Origin: Leucocoprinus leucothites
Taxonomy: Eukaryota; Basidiomycota; Agaricomycetes; Agaricales; Agaricaceae
Direction of reading: 5' to 3'
NCBI GenBank assembly: GCA_013368445.1
Contig: JAACJO010000010.1
Coordinates: forward strand, 992,001-1,056,000
DNA length: 64,000 nucleotides
In this document: positions 47,901-58,202 of the stretch, piece after piece
Layout of the letters: every line of letters begins with the position of its first letter
Position numbering within the stretch: position 1 is the first letter of the stretch
Notes under the pieces: model-generated
Databases searched by the model: none
What the model saw: only the letters and a program-made list of their open reading frames with translations
What the model was told of the DNA's origin: nothing
Position numbers and translations under genes: made by a program

Positions 47901-48580
47901 GATGGGAGTACGGATCAGAGGATGAAGATGAGTTGGATCGGGTCGAACGCCTAGACCAGGAGATAGAGGTAGAGGTTACTGTGTCTTCTCTCGGTGGTGA
48001 AATCAGAGACGAGAGTCGCGAAGTAGGGTTGGACCAGGACGTGCAGGTAGAACAGGAGGTGGACGTTGCGCCAACATCTTCCCTGGACAACATCGACCCC
48101 GTGGCTGAACGCAACGTTGATGAGCTAGAGGAACCCTGCGTTGAGGAAATTCAGATTCCGGAAGAAGAGTCATCGGACGATCGACTTGCCGGGTCAGCAT
48201 CCCCACCCCTTCCCGAGACAGTCCAGGAATATACTCCTTCCGTCACACCTTCCGCCGTAGTCGCCTCGGCTTTGCAACCTAGTACATCGCTCCCCGGATC
48301 CTTCCCTGACGTCGCAGCATCAACTACGTCCGAAACCAAGGCTGAGCCTGTACAAGACACTAATACCCTCTCATCGCCTCAACCCCAAATCCGCAGACGC
48401 ACTCGCACGCCATTGGAGGAAGCGATTGCTCGCACGCGTTCGCCACTTGAAGTTGCGCTCGCCATGCAGCTACGGCCTGGCCTTGGCTCTGGTGCTGATC
48501 CTGCGTGGATGGTGAGGTTTATTATGGTTATGTGGGGCTGGATGTTTGGTGTGGTTTTGGTTCCTTCTGCTAGGCCATGA
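44993..48580 (+). CDS. Large disordered orphan protein with terminal membrane segments
   Basis: One uninterrupted frame of about 1195 codons; function unknown. The first ATG is at 44993. A better-placed start is at 45392 (context CAATAATGGCC), giving MAAFSPIMISGYAMLAIVTSY, a hydrophobic N-terminal helix, and a protein of about 1060 residues. The open 400 nt before it also contain a hydrophobic stretch, so the longer form cannot be excluded. The middle is Ser/Thr/Pro-rich, then strongly acidic with many Asp/Glu/Val runs. The last 60 residues look ordered: RTRTPLEEAIARTRSPLEVA, then MQLRPGLG and a final hydrophobic helix (WMVRFIMVMWGWMFGVVLV). That tail is the part most likely to be conserved. 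The charge pattern and two membrane anchors suggest a membrane-tethered scaffold, which is inference only. Confidence 0.6.
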   Translation: MELKCVHNEAADHTTALCFSHLVYCGWTSFLDCFVQFHDLSRPLAMANVGCASSISFFNAAVTFLAAFVLLAPAYARYCSTYLPSTYKVLLNAVCLPFHPPQRLSFTLICYIYSISNNPPSVEHNKRTPVLTIMAAFSPIMISGYAMLAIVTSYSLLRFYHFLKSRLISSATTVALPQPVSAGQTSSFSLYSPFSLLRSRQKTISTKLTPTRSRWSPLSAFLRRLSRRATSPLHLADADHLLPTTMPDSPSAHTHSLIDLPVISLSSVPAATANSRNLDLDRPTRQLPKASSMESLTAYKPLTPVPVMVPLPVHITSPPPPSTPPPPSPTLLISMSDSDIPLVPITPPKRRYTPTPDFSMSSNSSGWPTPPLTGKFPAISPSTYNPSVATTPSAVGRGPRPASPSPTRGTHNNHSLFLSSRNVSSLSLSPRSLYSMQQRRSKSLGGVAVKKISPPQFNFGGVVSQEDDFGEDIGSSVGIDQTRVFSAPALVTADERMFNGSKSKLVTPSLPYPKFHLNSSSSSSSTSSTERSLRSEPSSPSPLTTDSDSPPSSAPLETPRSISNASYSSDIAKPSEYESLLPHPIPLINVDMNTDRVDTEMDDMVFSCGYGLNEKNVVNGWSFDVDVEEPAVNVARVLEDFDGVSVGMVVDGAQVSSLGMAAKMGEEMLAELEDDVREPVFEKSHMDTWGWDEDVEGQGEGWDVETKDAMGEGAFGGWAAEDGIIVSDDVEGGIMFEVAAVKLAKELSHDGNAEVEPEPEEYPDPDLLPLPDMIDVVPPAISICTQDVVLSRKESSECDSAVERATPISLGQTPTPPASPPREAKYLPKGSRSLQDQPLNASVVTSPVAKSPFTSPVDIEAQEDEGVVTPIPIPVFDQDHDTNSLSIGISSSPWPMVLTKEEVEEKVVVLLDKPLVSSPASISFDLPESDEEGCDFTFNIETDGDVAGSGSEYEFKVQVVPPSPCGRVPGWEYGSEDEDELDRVERLDQEIEVEVTVSSLGGEIRDESREVGLDQDVQVEQEVDVAPTSSLDNIDPVAERNVDELEEPCVEEIQIPEEESSDDRLAGSASPPLPETVQEYTPSVTPSAVVASALQPSTSLPGSFPDVAASTTSETKAEPVQDTNTLSSPQPQIRRRTRTPLEEAIARTRSPLEVALAMQLRPGLGSGADPAWMVRFIMVMWGWMFGVVLVPSARP

Positions 48581-49546
48581 AGCTTTTCGGATTGCTGCGA
48601 CGCAAGAGAGGGTGGCTGGACATTTATTTAGATCCTGTGTTTTCCTCCTCTTGTTGATGAGGCTGTGAGGCTTCTGGACGTTCGTTTTGTTTAAGGATTT
48701 TTTAATTTCTGAGACCCTCGGGATGCTTCGGATTTTTGTCTCCCCAATTGTTCACTGTTATGTAGCATTTTCATCAGTATACCACTCAGTTGTGTATAAA
48801 ACCACAATCGTCATGACCAACTTAATTGACCCCTCTAGAAAAATTGTACTTTGATAGGAGTTATTTTGGTCGAGCTGGCGGAGCTCAAGTGAGGACTGAC
48901 CACAAATTTTGACTCCTTAAAATTTGATTCGTTGAAAGAGTGGTGAACTCAAACATTTAGGAACCCGAGATCAACTTGAGGGAATGGTCTCCTAGGCTGG
49001 ATACGACATCTCGGCGAGTTCCTCTTTCATGATCAGTGGAAGCCATCATATTGTAGATCTCACCGGAGGCGAAAACTTGAACTCGCCGACTAACAGTCTA
49101 GGTGATCATACCGGATCCGGGTTTTGTTTTCAGTCACCATGGAGTAATGGGACTCACACTCGACGTTGTAAGTGTGTCACATTGGCAGGACGGGTTCATA
49201 AATGCCAGACGATACACCCCTGGAGTCTCTCTATATCTGAATGCATCACGCCGGTCTGAAATTTTTATTCCGACACTGCTGAGGCGAACAGGCTAATTTC
49301 ATACGTAGAAGATCAAAATATGTAGAGCTCCAGACTGAAAATTTCAACAGGCGAAAAATATAGTGCCCTGATTCTCCGAGCGATACATCGGACAAGGTAT
49401 TCCAAGAAAAAAGGATGGGCGGTTCAGCGCCCTCTAATATATGACGCGCGCCGTACTCTGAAGTTGCTGTAATCGGTGATGGTTCCAGTGGGCGCGTAGA
49501 TTGGGATGGAGACCACCAAGAATAATTTGCTCTAGCACGGCGGCAG
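48581..49546. other. Convergent intergenic region
   Basis: Holds the 3' side of the orphan gene and of the minus-strand vWA gene. No coding evidence beyond frames of under 80 codons. Confidence 0.45.
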
Positions 49547-51564
49547 TCAGTCTCCCGCCACCTCGGTCCTTGTAGATGCTATAGCTGATTGTATCGACCA
49601 TATTCTAACATCCACGATTGATTTATCAGTGAGAGCAACGAAATGCACTGATCCACGCACATGTTCACGACTGTCGATAAGGGAAAGGAGGGTAGGCTCT
49701 GCAGCAGGGTCGTTTGCTATCTGCACAAACTGAATACCGATCCAATTTGGGTGATGCCTCTTGTCCCTCAGCTGTCTAGCTGCCTCGTCAATAACAGGAG
49801 CAGGAGGGGAATTATAGTCTAAACGTGATATAGAGTGAATAACGGCCCGTTTCAAACTAGCGGATAGATCCTTACTCGGAACGCCATCTGTGAGGACTAT
49901 GATATCCAGTGGCAGCTCAGACGTATAATTCCCATGTTGCTTGGCAATGTCCAATCGGCTTATCTGCTCGTTGAGAATATTCTCAAGGACGTGACCCGTC
50001 GGCGTCCCACCTTTGTCGGGGTAAATTAGAAAATATGCGTAGCCCATCAAAATGGAAAGTGAAGCCTCACCGTTAGGGTAAACGTCATAGAAACTACGCA
50101 TTACCTCGTTAATGCCCTGTTGCAACATAAGCTTCTGATGGAACAATTGCATACATATTGTAATTCCGCACCTTCACTCCGAGACGATGAAGCGTATGAT
50201 TGAAAAAGCGAATCTCCACAGCTTCTGAGTGAAAATTTAGCGCATGGTCGGCGATTTGAAAGAGAGCATCCCTGGTTTCGTTCCAGCGGGCCCCCAACAT
50301 CTATTGGTAGGTCATGGTCAGGTTTACCTTACACGACAGAACAAAACGGGAGAAGTACTGATCCAGAGTCATCAATGACAAATAGAATGCGGTATTTCCT
50401 GTGTTGAATCAGCTGAACTCGTGTCATTCGGCGCAAATGCTGTAAGCAACCTACTGCAGATATTCCTCAATCACCTGCGGACGCTTTTCGTCAAGTATAG
50501 GGTTATAGTCAGATAAGACTTGGTCTGGTTTCGGTTTCGTGGGCGCCATCTGCACCACCGCATTCTTTGTTAGCTTATTCATGTTCGTGAGGGCCTCGAT
50601 CTCGGGATGATGTCCTTTCTGGGCGGAAGGAGGGGTTTCGGATCTCGTAGGTTCTGAGGCCAAGGGGGTTCCCTCGGGATAACGCTCTTTCTGGGTGGAA
50701 GGAGGGGTTTTGGATCTCATAGACCCTGAGGCCAAGAGGGTTCCCTCGGGACGATATTCTTTCTGGACGGAAGGAGGGGCCTCGTATCTCATACGCCTTG
50801 AGAGCAAGAGGGTTCCCTCGGGATAACGCTCTTTCTGGGCGGAAGGAGGTGTTTTGGATCTCACAGGCCCCGAAGTCAAGAGGGTTACCTCGGGATAAGG
50901 CTCTTTCTGGGCGGAAGGAGTGGTTTCGGAATTCATAGGTCCTGAGGCCAAGAATGTTCCCTCGGGAGCTGCGCGACTCGAGACAGAGTGCAATTCCAGA
51001 CTGGGACTTTCAGTCCTCTCAGAGTGAGAAGACAGTCGAGTTCCGAGTTCTTGGGAATGACACTGTGCATCCAGCTGGACCCTCACAGGAACCGGGGGTT
51101 GAGCACTTCGCTTCTCGAGTGGGAGGGCAGATGAAGCGTACGCTTCGACGTCAGATGCATCATTCATGATAGCTTTGGGAGTAGTTTCAAGATTGAGTCG
51201 TGCAGGAGTTTCTGTGGTTCCAGTGCTATGAATATTGTTAGGTAAAGTGTCTCTAAGGCCCAGGGTGATCTCACGCCGATGGCGGCGTCCCATGCATAGT
51301 AAGACAAGAGACAAATATATGACGAGGATCAGTAAGATTCCAACAGAAACACTGAGCCCAATAATTGGCGCATCGTGTGAACCACGAGCATTACTAGACG
51401 TTAGACCTGCAGCAACGACAGCAGTCGTTGAAGACGGTGTCACAGAGTTTGTAGGAGGTGGGCCTAGTGCAGCAGCACCAAAAGGACTAGCCAAAGGTAC
51501 TGGAAAGGTAGTTGTAAACGCGGATGCGGAATATCTGTTGGATTTTTGATGAGCTGAACCAACT
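49547..51564 (-). CDS. Membrane protein with 24-residue repeats spliced to a von Willebrand A domain
   Basis: Exons read as 51564-50475, 50439-50359, 50300-50172, 50134-50071 and 50010-49547; phases agree throughout. The 5' part has a Ser/Thr/Pro-rich lead, a transmembrane helix (IIGLSVSVGILLILVIYLSLVLLC) with RRHRRE after it, then five near-identical repeats in the cytoplasmic tail. The 3' part is a vWA domain with an intact metal site: FVIDDSGSM (DxSxS), NGGTPTG (threonine) and VLTDG (aspartate). This matches fungal vWA proteins that bind ligands through a divalent ion. Introns are very short (35, 58, 37 and 60 nt). If the 35-nt intron is not used the frame stops at a TAG next to 50454, and the vWA part would start at its own ATG at 50427, making two genes. 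5' exons are missing: the frame opens at an acceptor, 51564/51565. Confidence 0.6.
50600..50959 (-). repeat. Five in-frame 72-bp tandem repeats
   Basis: Coding minisatellite inside the membrane/vWA gene. Each unit encodes 24 residues of the pattern GTLLASGxMRSxTPPSxQKERYPE, with substitutions between copies. The length is an exact multiple of three, so copy number can change without breaking the frame. Confidence 0.85.
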
Positions 51565-53400
51565 CTGAGGGCGTCGCTAGGTAGTCATCCTCACATGCTA
51601 GTCGCACATGGATGGGATTTGATGTTTGCCACCATGTTCATCACGAAGAACAGGGCAAACGAAAATCTGAGAGATATCAAGAGACGGCAGTATAAGGTGA
51701 TGGTCGCTCCCCCCTTTTGCTTCTGTATTTGAGTCCGACCAGGACTCCCGAAAGCCCACATGACTAACAGCCAGTAATCATGATTTCGATGATCGTGACT
51801 TTCTGGATGGGATCCACCTATTGAAAACTATCATAATCACTGAGGGAATTACTTGCTATGGCCATGCCAGGATTATCTCGGCTTCTGCGATTGATGGCAC
51901 AGTAAACGCAAGAAAGAACCAAAGCAACGAGGTTTAAGAAGCTGAGAAATGAGTAGGATAGAAGACCGAAGGCCGTCACGAACGGCCTACAGTCGCATCC
52001 CACGAGGAGCGTTCGGTTCAATGGGCTCCTTCCCTGAATCAATTTGAGAGGTGTGGCCGTCGACTATGTTAGGCACCTATAATTGGCAGCCCTAGTTCCC
52101 CTGGGTATTGAGTAATCGCACCTTGAGTTACAATTCCTCTTGTTTAAAGTACTCCGAATGTGTTGGCCTGTAGCAAGGCCGAGCCATCTTTGTAGGATGA
52201 GCCCACCTTCTCAGAGGTATATTTCTCGATATGAGGCAAACGTGCTTGGATACTTGAGGGAGGCGCTACTGACTGGGTGTCGAAAGAGTAATTATAGCTG
52301 TAGTAGTTCCCACAGCACGTTGTTGCCCGAACTTTGAAGACTATGTCCTTACCAAGCGGAGTAAGCTTTCCTTCGTGCCCTAGCATGCGGATTTCTCTCC
52401 AAAGAACCTGATCTTTTTACCGTCGCCTGATAAGATGATATTGACCAGAATGGTTGTTGCTTCCACGCTGGTGGAAGTGCAATGGTGGCATCAGAAACAA
52501 GAGTACTAGAATAAACCAATTGAACTAGGTATGTGGGAGACCAGGGCACGAGCCAAGAATCCTAGTATTGGAGTGACAAGTTCAAGAACGGGAAGCTCTT
52601 CATCATCATGAAACCTGAATGAGGGTAGTAAGGGTATGGAGAGTCGAATTTGATACTTTGGAAAGAATCTCGAGTAGTACGCACTTCTCCTCAAGAGTAG
52701 GGTGGCAAGCTGAGCGGAGTTTACATCATTCAATCGCCGCTCATTTTCGGAGTCTAGACGCCAGCTCAGCCTTGACTTTCCCCTGGCTCACTCAAGGTGA
52801 AAGTATTCATCCTGTTCAATTCCATCTTCACTCACCTAAGAAAAAACACTACAGTAAAGGAATCATATTGATGTAACACTGACCGAATCAAGAGATCAAA
52901 GAACCAGTGTAGTAATGCCTTCGAATCCATGGCCAAATAGCCTGAAATGGAAAATATCTACCACAGACTACCCAACAAATAATTTATTTTCTCTTTCAAC
53001 ATACTCCATTAAATTATCTTTTACCTCATCTCTCTATTTCCTTTACAAAAGATGACCATTGTTTCCAAGAGACATCTTCAGGCTAAATCAAAGCCCGTTG
53101 CTTGTGGCGGTCTCAACCCTCTCGATGTGTCTTTGTATAGTCTCTCATCAAGTATCTCTTGGTATTGCAATCTTTTTTAAGCTAGAAAAAGCACTGGATC
53201 GGTTCGGATCGGATTCATGTCGTAAATTTCTTCGGCATCTCTTCATTCTTCGGCAGGCCCTTTCCCTCCCCTGGACATCAGTACAAGCTTCTAGGATAGT
53301 TTCTCGAGCTATAACTCGACAGTTCCGAATCCTGATCCAATCAATAAGCATGTGGTCAATCTGTTATCCAATGCTGAGACACTCTGAGGTCACTCTGCTT
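51565..53400. other. Possible 5' exons of the vWA gene, unresolved
   Basis: On the minus strand there are candidate coding pieces: a hydrophobic frame at about 51960-51880 (FVTAFGLLSYSFLSFLNLVA) and a frame at 52386-52144 with SYNYSFDTQS. They could form an ectodomain or signal region for the downstream gene, but I could not join them with consistent splice sites. Confidence 0.3.
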
Positions 53401-53814
53401 TTATAAACTCCCTTACCCCCCAGCCCCACATCCCCCCCTCAAATAGGGAACATACACTAATTGTCACCGATCCTAGTGCACGGTGAAAGCGGTAAACCCT
53501 CTCTATTGGACTTTTTCATTGTATAGAATCCTAACGTCAATCCTTCCTGCCACCCCTCCCTCCCCACGCTCAGACCATTTAACAACGCTGGATCCAATCA
53601 AGGCCACCAATGTCCACTGTCGATTCAACCTTTACCAGGCAATTGAATATATCAATGATACGGGTTCTCAGAAGCAGAAAATACCCAAGCTACTGTTCTC
53701 ATGGCCCCACCAGATTCAAGTGGCACAGCGCCACTGGTTCATTCCACAATGACGAGAGGCTATGTTTTTGGGACCCAACGGCCCGCCCCACTACACCGTT
53801 TCCTGCTTCTCGAG

Positions 53815-55150
53815 AGCTCCAGGTCCAAACGCCTCGACAACCGGCGGTATTTTAGGCATCGATCACCATTACACAACTTCGAAAGGCGCCACTGCCGGAA
53901 TTGTGATCGACACACTGCACATCTTCTTGATAGGCGCCCTCACACTGGCATTTTTGTAGGAGACTGCAAGACGCTTCATCAGTGGTACCCTACCCATTCT
54001 CCTTTCTGTTGGGCTCGCATAGTGGAGAGAGTCTGTCACTGTCGTGCTGGATATCCAGAGGAGAAGCGCAGTTTGTTATCCAAAGCGCCGCCGGGGCTCC
54101 TTTGCTGAGGCTGGGGGCAGTGACTCGGCCCAACCATTACCGGTTAACCACGCCAATTCAGGCTCCTTGGTTGACGAGTGCTTTCTAAACCCAAGAGCTT
54201 TTCATAGACGTGATCGGGGGGGAGAATTACACCGACAGAGGTACCTGTGAATTCAATCTGGGATCTATCTCCATGTCGCGGGCCAGATAATGCAGGTTAG
54301 GATTCACTTATCGCCCTGAGGTAACTAGATCCCCACTATCGGTATTTCAATCACGGTTATGAACATTGTCTGCCTGCATAAACTATTCTGGTTTTGCCTG
54401 CATCTCGCAGAGCGAATTAATCTCTCCGGAATAAATGTAATTCCCTTTTACAATTACGGGACATTTAAGACTTGAGTACTAGTCAACCTTCTAGGCTAGG
54501 AGCCACGTTCCCCCATCTCTGTGTGGCAACTGCCCTCTACGTGCCGCACACCATGACAAAGGCTAAATATGTAGGGCACATTCCAACCAGCCGCAATGCA
54601 TGCTTCCTAGCACCTCTCAACACCACTTGCACACTGGGTTTCAGCCCCAGCTCCAAACGCCTCAATCACCGGCGGGTCGTGGCATTTCAAAGTCAACCAC
54701 CATGACATACAAAGCTTCGAGAGGCGTCAATGATCTCGCTGTTGAGCTTCCATTAGTTATTTTATAGGCGCCCTCGGTCTGTGACACCGTAGGAGACAAG
54801 GCGCCTCATCAGTAATATCCTACCCTTCTCCTTTGTGCCAAACCCACAAAATGGTTTTTTTTTGTATCGGGAATCAGGCGAGAATGCACAGTTCATGAGC
54901 CAAAGCTTGGACTTCGGAGGCCCTTGTTGACGACGTTAACACTGGAGGCAGTGACCCGGACCATACATTACCGATCCGAGTTCATCGTCTCAATTGAAGC
55001 TCCTTGCTTATTATTGTTTTTCTCCAATCAAGAGCTCTTCACAGACGTGACCAGTCGGAGAATTCCACCCACAGGGACACCTGCGGACCCAGCTCGGAGG
55101 AGCTACTACCATATCCTGGCATAATACACGTAAATCAGGATTCGCCCCAA
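53815..55150. repeat. Diverged direct repeat, about 0.5 kb twice
   Basis: Segments of about 53815-54300 and 54640-55150 align in the same orientation. Shared strings include CCAAACGCCTC, ATAGGCGCCCTC, GTAGGAGAC followed by CATCAGT, and AGACGTGA. They differ by many substitutions and indels, and open frames are not conserved between copies, so at least one is non-coding or decayed. The first copy has a short hydrophobic frame (53762-53959) ending IFLIGALTLAFL. Confidence 0.55.
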
Positions 55151-56751
55151 GGGGGACCCCGATTATTATTAACATACTACATTCAATCACGGTTCTACAT
55201 GTCTGCACTCTTCTGATGAAGCCCACATACTGTGTAATAAATCGTTCTCATTGAAATGAATATGGTTTCCCCTTTACAGTTGCAGCGTTCTGGATAAATT
55301 GTGATAAGTAGGGATCCACTCAACGTTCCCGACTCGATCTACATACTCCGGGCATTGGGGTCTGACGACAGAAAACAAAATTTGGGTAATATTTAATGAT
55401 GAAACTAAGCTCCGGCTCGGCTCCGTAGAACTTGTACCAGGCATTATGTCAGTTTAGCCCAAATGAGTAGATTCCATTTCAGCCAGTATGAGCATTTAGC
55501 TTGCGTGTCTATCGTTTTGCAAGTCGTGTTCAATTTTGGACGGGAGTCACGATGAAAGAGTCAATCCAAAATGGTGGGTACGGCTACACGCGGAGAGTGT
55601 GGTAACTTAGGGTGGTTGGCACCGGGGATAAGCAACACTTTGTCCGATCCCATCTTATTGGAGCAAGAGCTGGGTGACTGGAGTATAGGCAAAGGGAGCA
55701 AATTCGAGAGCGGATCTTCTTTGTTATTGATGGGTCCAAGTAACAGAAAATTTGAACAGCAATAGACTAAAAAGCTACAGCAGCAGCCCACCTCAGGCGC
55801 ACAACGGTTGGGCTGCCAATCAGGTGGAAAGGTGACTTCGATTCGCCACTACCGTCTTCCCCGAGTGACTCATGGCATAGATTGTCGCTGACAGGGGACA
55901 CAAGCCTACCTGGGCAAGCATGGTACGTAGCGAGCTAAGAGCAGTATTATGAGCCGATGTTGAGAGCGGCCTGTGGATAGAGCATCGTTCTATATCAAGA
56001 TCGTAAACCTCCGTGGAGAATGGATCAAGGAGCCCTGATTCGTCGAGCACTGACCCGCTTTGTGTAGGGGCTTTCCGATGCATGGGATCTAGGAGAAAAT
56101 TTCAGGGCATTGGCAACGTCTTGCAAAACTGCAATGTTTGGGCACTTAAGTCATCGAAGATTTTCGAAACCCAGTAGTAGTAAATCAAGGACTGTCTTTT
56201 CCTCCAAAATATACGGGCAGAGTGGAAGCACAACTTAGGACATATCGAAATCATGAGCCGTTGAGCCTGGTTATATACGGAGAAGTAGTTTAGTGTAACA
56301 TCCAGCATAGGAAGGGTGCAAGATCATGCATCATGATTCTGGATGCGCGTGGAAGCCTCGTGTTGCCTTCATGTTGCCATGAGCCAACAAAGGGGGCATA
56401 GGGTGATGGGGAGGGAGGGCATCGGATGCCAGCCAAGCTCGGAGCGTCCTTTGAGAACGAGGGTAATTGTTATGCAGCCGTGGCAGACGCTTTTACCAGG
56501 GGTGAACTTGAGCTACTTAGTTGGTTGTGCATGTGGGCACGCCCCGCCGTGACATGTCACAGGTTACTTACCATTCCAGGTTACTTATGTAATGTAGTCG
56601 GTCGTAATTTATTTCATTTCGTTGCCTGTGCTATTTACAAAAATATTCAAACCCCGCGGGCTGTGCACGCTCATGCTCATAAACGAAGACAGAATGCCGC
56701 CTACTTATAAGTAAGGCTCTCCCTAGCCATCCTTCCGACACTCTGGATGCA
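55151..56751. other. Intergenic
   Basis: No frame longer than about 95 codons and no recognisable motif. The last few hundred bases presumably hold the promoter of the PPTase-like gene. Confidence 0.4.
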
Positions 56752-57825
56752 ATGGCGACTCCCACATATCAAGACTGTCCAATATTGGTATGGATGATAT
56801 CCCTCAACCGCAACTATAGTCAGGAGGTCAGTGCTGCCACAATCGCCTTATCCTCCATCTGAACTGGAGCAGGAGTACGACGCATGCTATGCCCTCGTCA
56901 AGGAATGTGTAACGAATGTCAGTATCGAATATAAAGCCACGGATCCAGACAGTTTCCGTACGCCGTTTCTTGAAAGCTCGCCGTAGGTTCATAACTGACT
57001 ATGATTTAGGGAGCCTGCTTCTCGCGATGCTTCCGCTGCTTATGATGCGTCATCGTCGAATACCGAGAGCCAAATGGCGAGATTGTGTAACGACAAACGG
57101 CAAGCATTGGATAGAACAGGTGAATTACACATTATTATGGTTGAAATAAACTGATATCCTTCATCGATTAGGACGATCTTCCACCAGAAAAGTTCCTACA
57201 TTCGATGATTGGTTACCACCTCGCTCAAGATCAGTCGTTACTCGGTATGGCCATGACCCAGGGCCCACAAAAGAAGGTCATCAACATCGGGCTAGGGATT
57301 TTGGCGATCAAGGTTCCCGGGCGCACTCAGCTTTCTTCCTACATCGAATCACAGCAGCACAAGGTAGCACCTCTTCCCCTGGCCACTCGACTCCGGCTGA
57401 CTTGCATTCGTTCATAGCTGACTCCGTTGGAGCTGGAAGCTATCACACGGCCGCAGAACCACGCCGACGTCCTTCGGAGGCTATGTATTATATTGACACT
57501 CAAATCTTCTTACGCTAAAGCTATTGGACAAAATGCCGCGTTCGACTGGGCCCGGCTTGAATTCGATGTCGATAAAAAATGCGCCACTGCCGATGGCCAC
57601 GCTTTGACCGGTTGGGAGTTCCGGCTATACTCTGCTAAGCTCGGAGTAGCACGGGGCGAGGAACCGAAAATCATTGAGGAGGAATACCAGTGTTGCTGTG
57701 CCTTCTTTAGAGGATGCGAGGAGCTCAAATTCGTGTGGTATGATGACCCGAAGCAGCTTGAGACATGGGTGCAGTTCATCAATATCGACCAGATGACAAA
57801 AGTGATACCTAAGCTTAGTGCATGA
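56752..57825 (+). CDS. 4'-phosphopantetheinyl transferase homologue, catalytic residues substituted
   Basis: Sfp/NpgA-type fold; true members transfer phosphopantetheine from CoA to carrier proteins of fatty-acid, polyketide and peptide synthases and of lysine synthesis. Exons: 56752-56826, 56870-56908, 56949-57119, 57172-57363 and 57418-57825; 294 residues, phases consistent, short introns of 40-54 nt. Family landmarks in order: an N-terminal strand ILVWMISLNRNYSQE, VRRFLKARRRF and GSLLLAMLPLLM, IPRAKW..TTNGKHWIE (usual TxxGKPY), IGYHLAQDQSLLGMAM (usual YNVSHDxxLVAMAF), INIGLGILAIKVPGR (usual NIGIDVMKV) and LTLKSSYAKAIGQ (usual WTLKEAYxKAxG). The three metal/CoA-site positions are changed: His to Gln, Asp to Gly and Glu to Ser. 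The frame is intact. It is probably inactive as a transferase, or a young pseudogene. Confidence 0.75.
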
Positions 57826-58202
57826 CTTGTAGCAGGACATTCATTATCTATTGATTTCATTTTTCTGATCCTTACAAGACACTTACTCGTCACTGAAAGA
57901 CATGGCATTGTTCGCATACCAGAGTAAGCACTCCATTCTCATTATCGTGCAGGGAGTCCATAAACACGTCACAGGCGCACTAACTCCTGAGCACTCCATG
58001 ATCCAACAATATGAGCAATTGCTCAACTAAAATCGATAGATGGTGCGCCAGTTCCTCGAATGCTAATAAACTACTGATCTCCTTTCAGTGGCGTCGGGAT
58101 CTGGTCATTTGCCATTGAATCCCCTGGAATGGGCGGCCCTGTATAGTGCTGCCTTCCATCTACATGATGGATTTATGAGCATTTTATTATCAGAGCAGCG
58201 TG
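57826..58202. other. Convergent intergenic region
   Basis: 377 bp between the PPTase-like stop and the permease stop. No feature seen. Confidence 0.5.
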
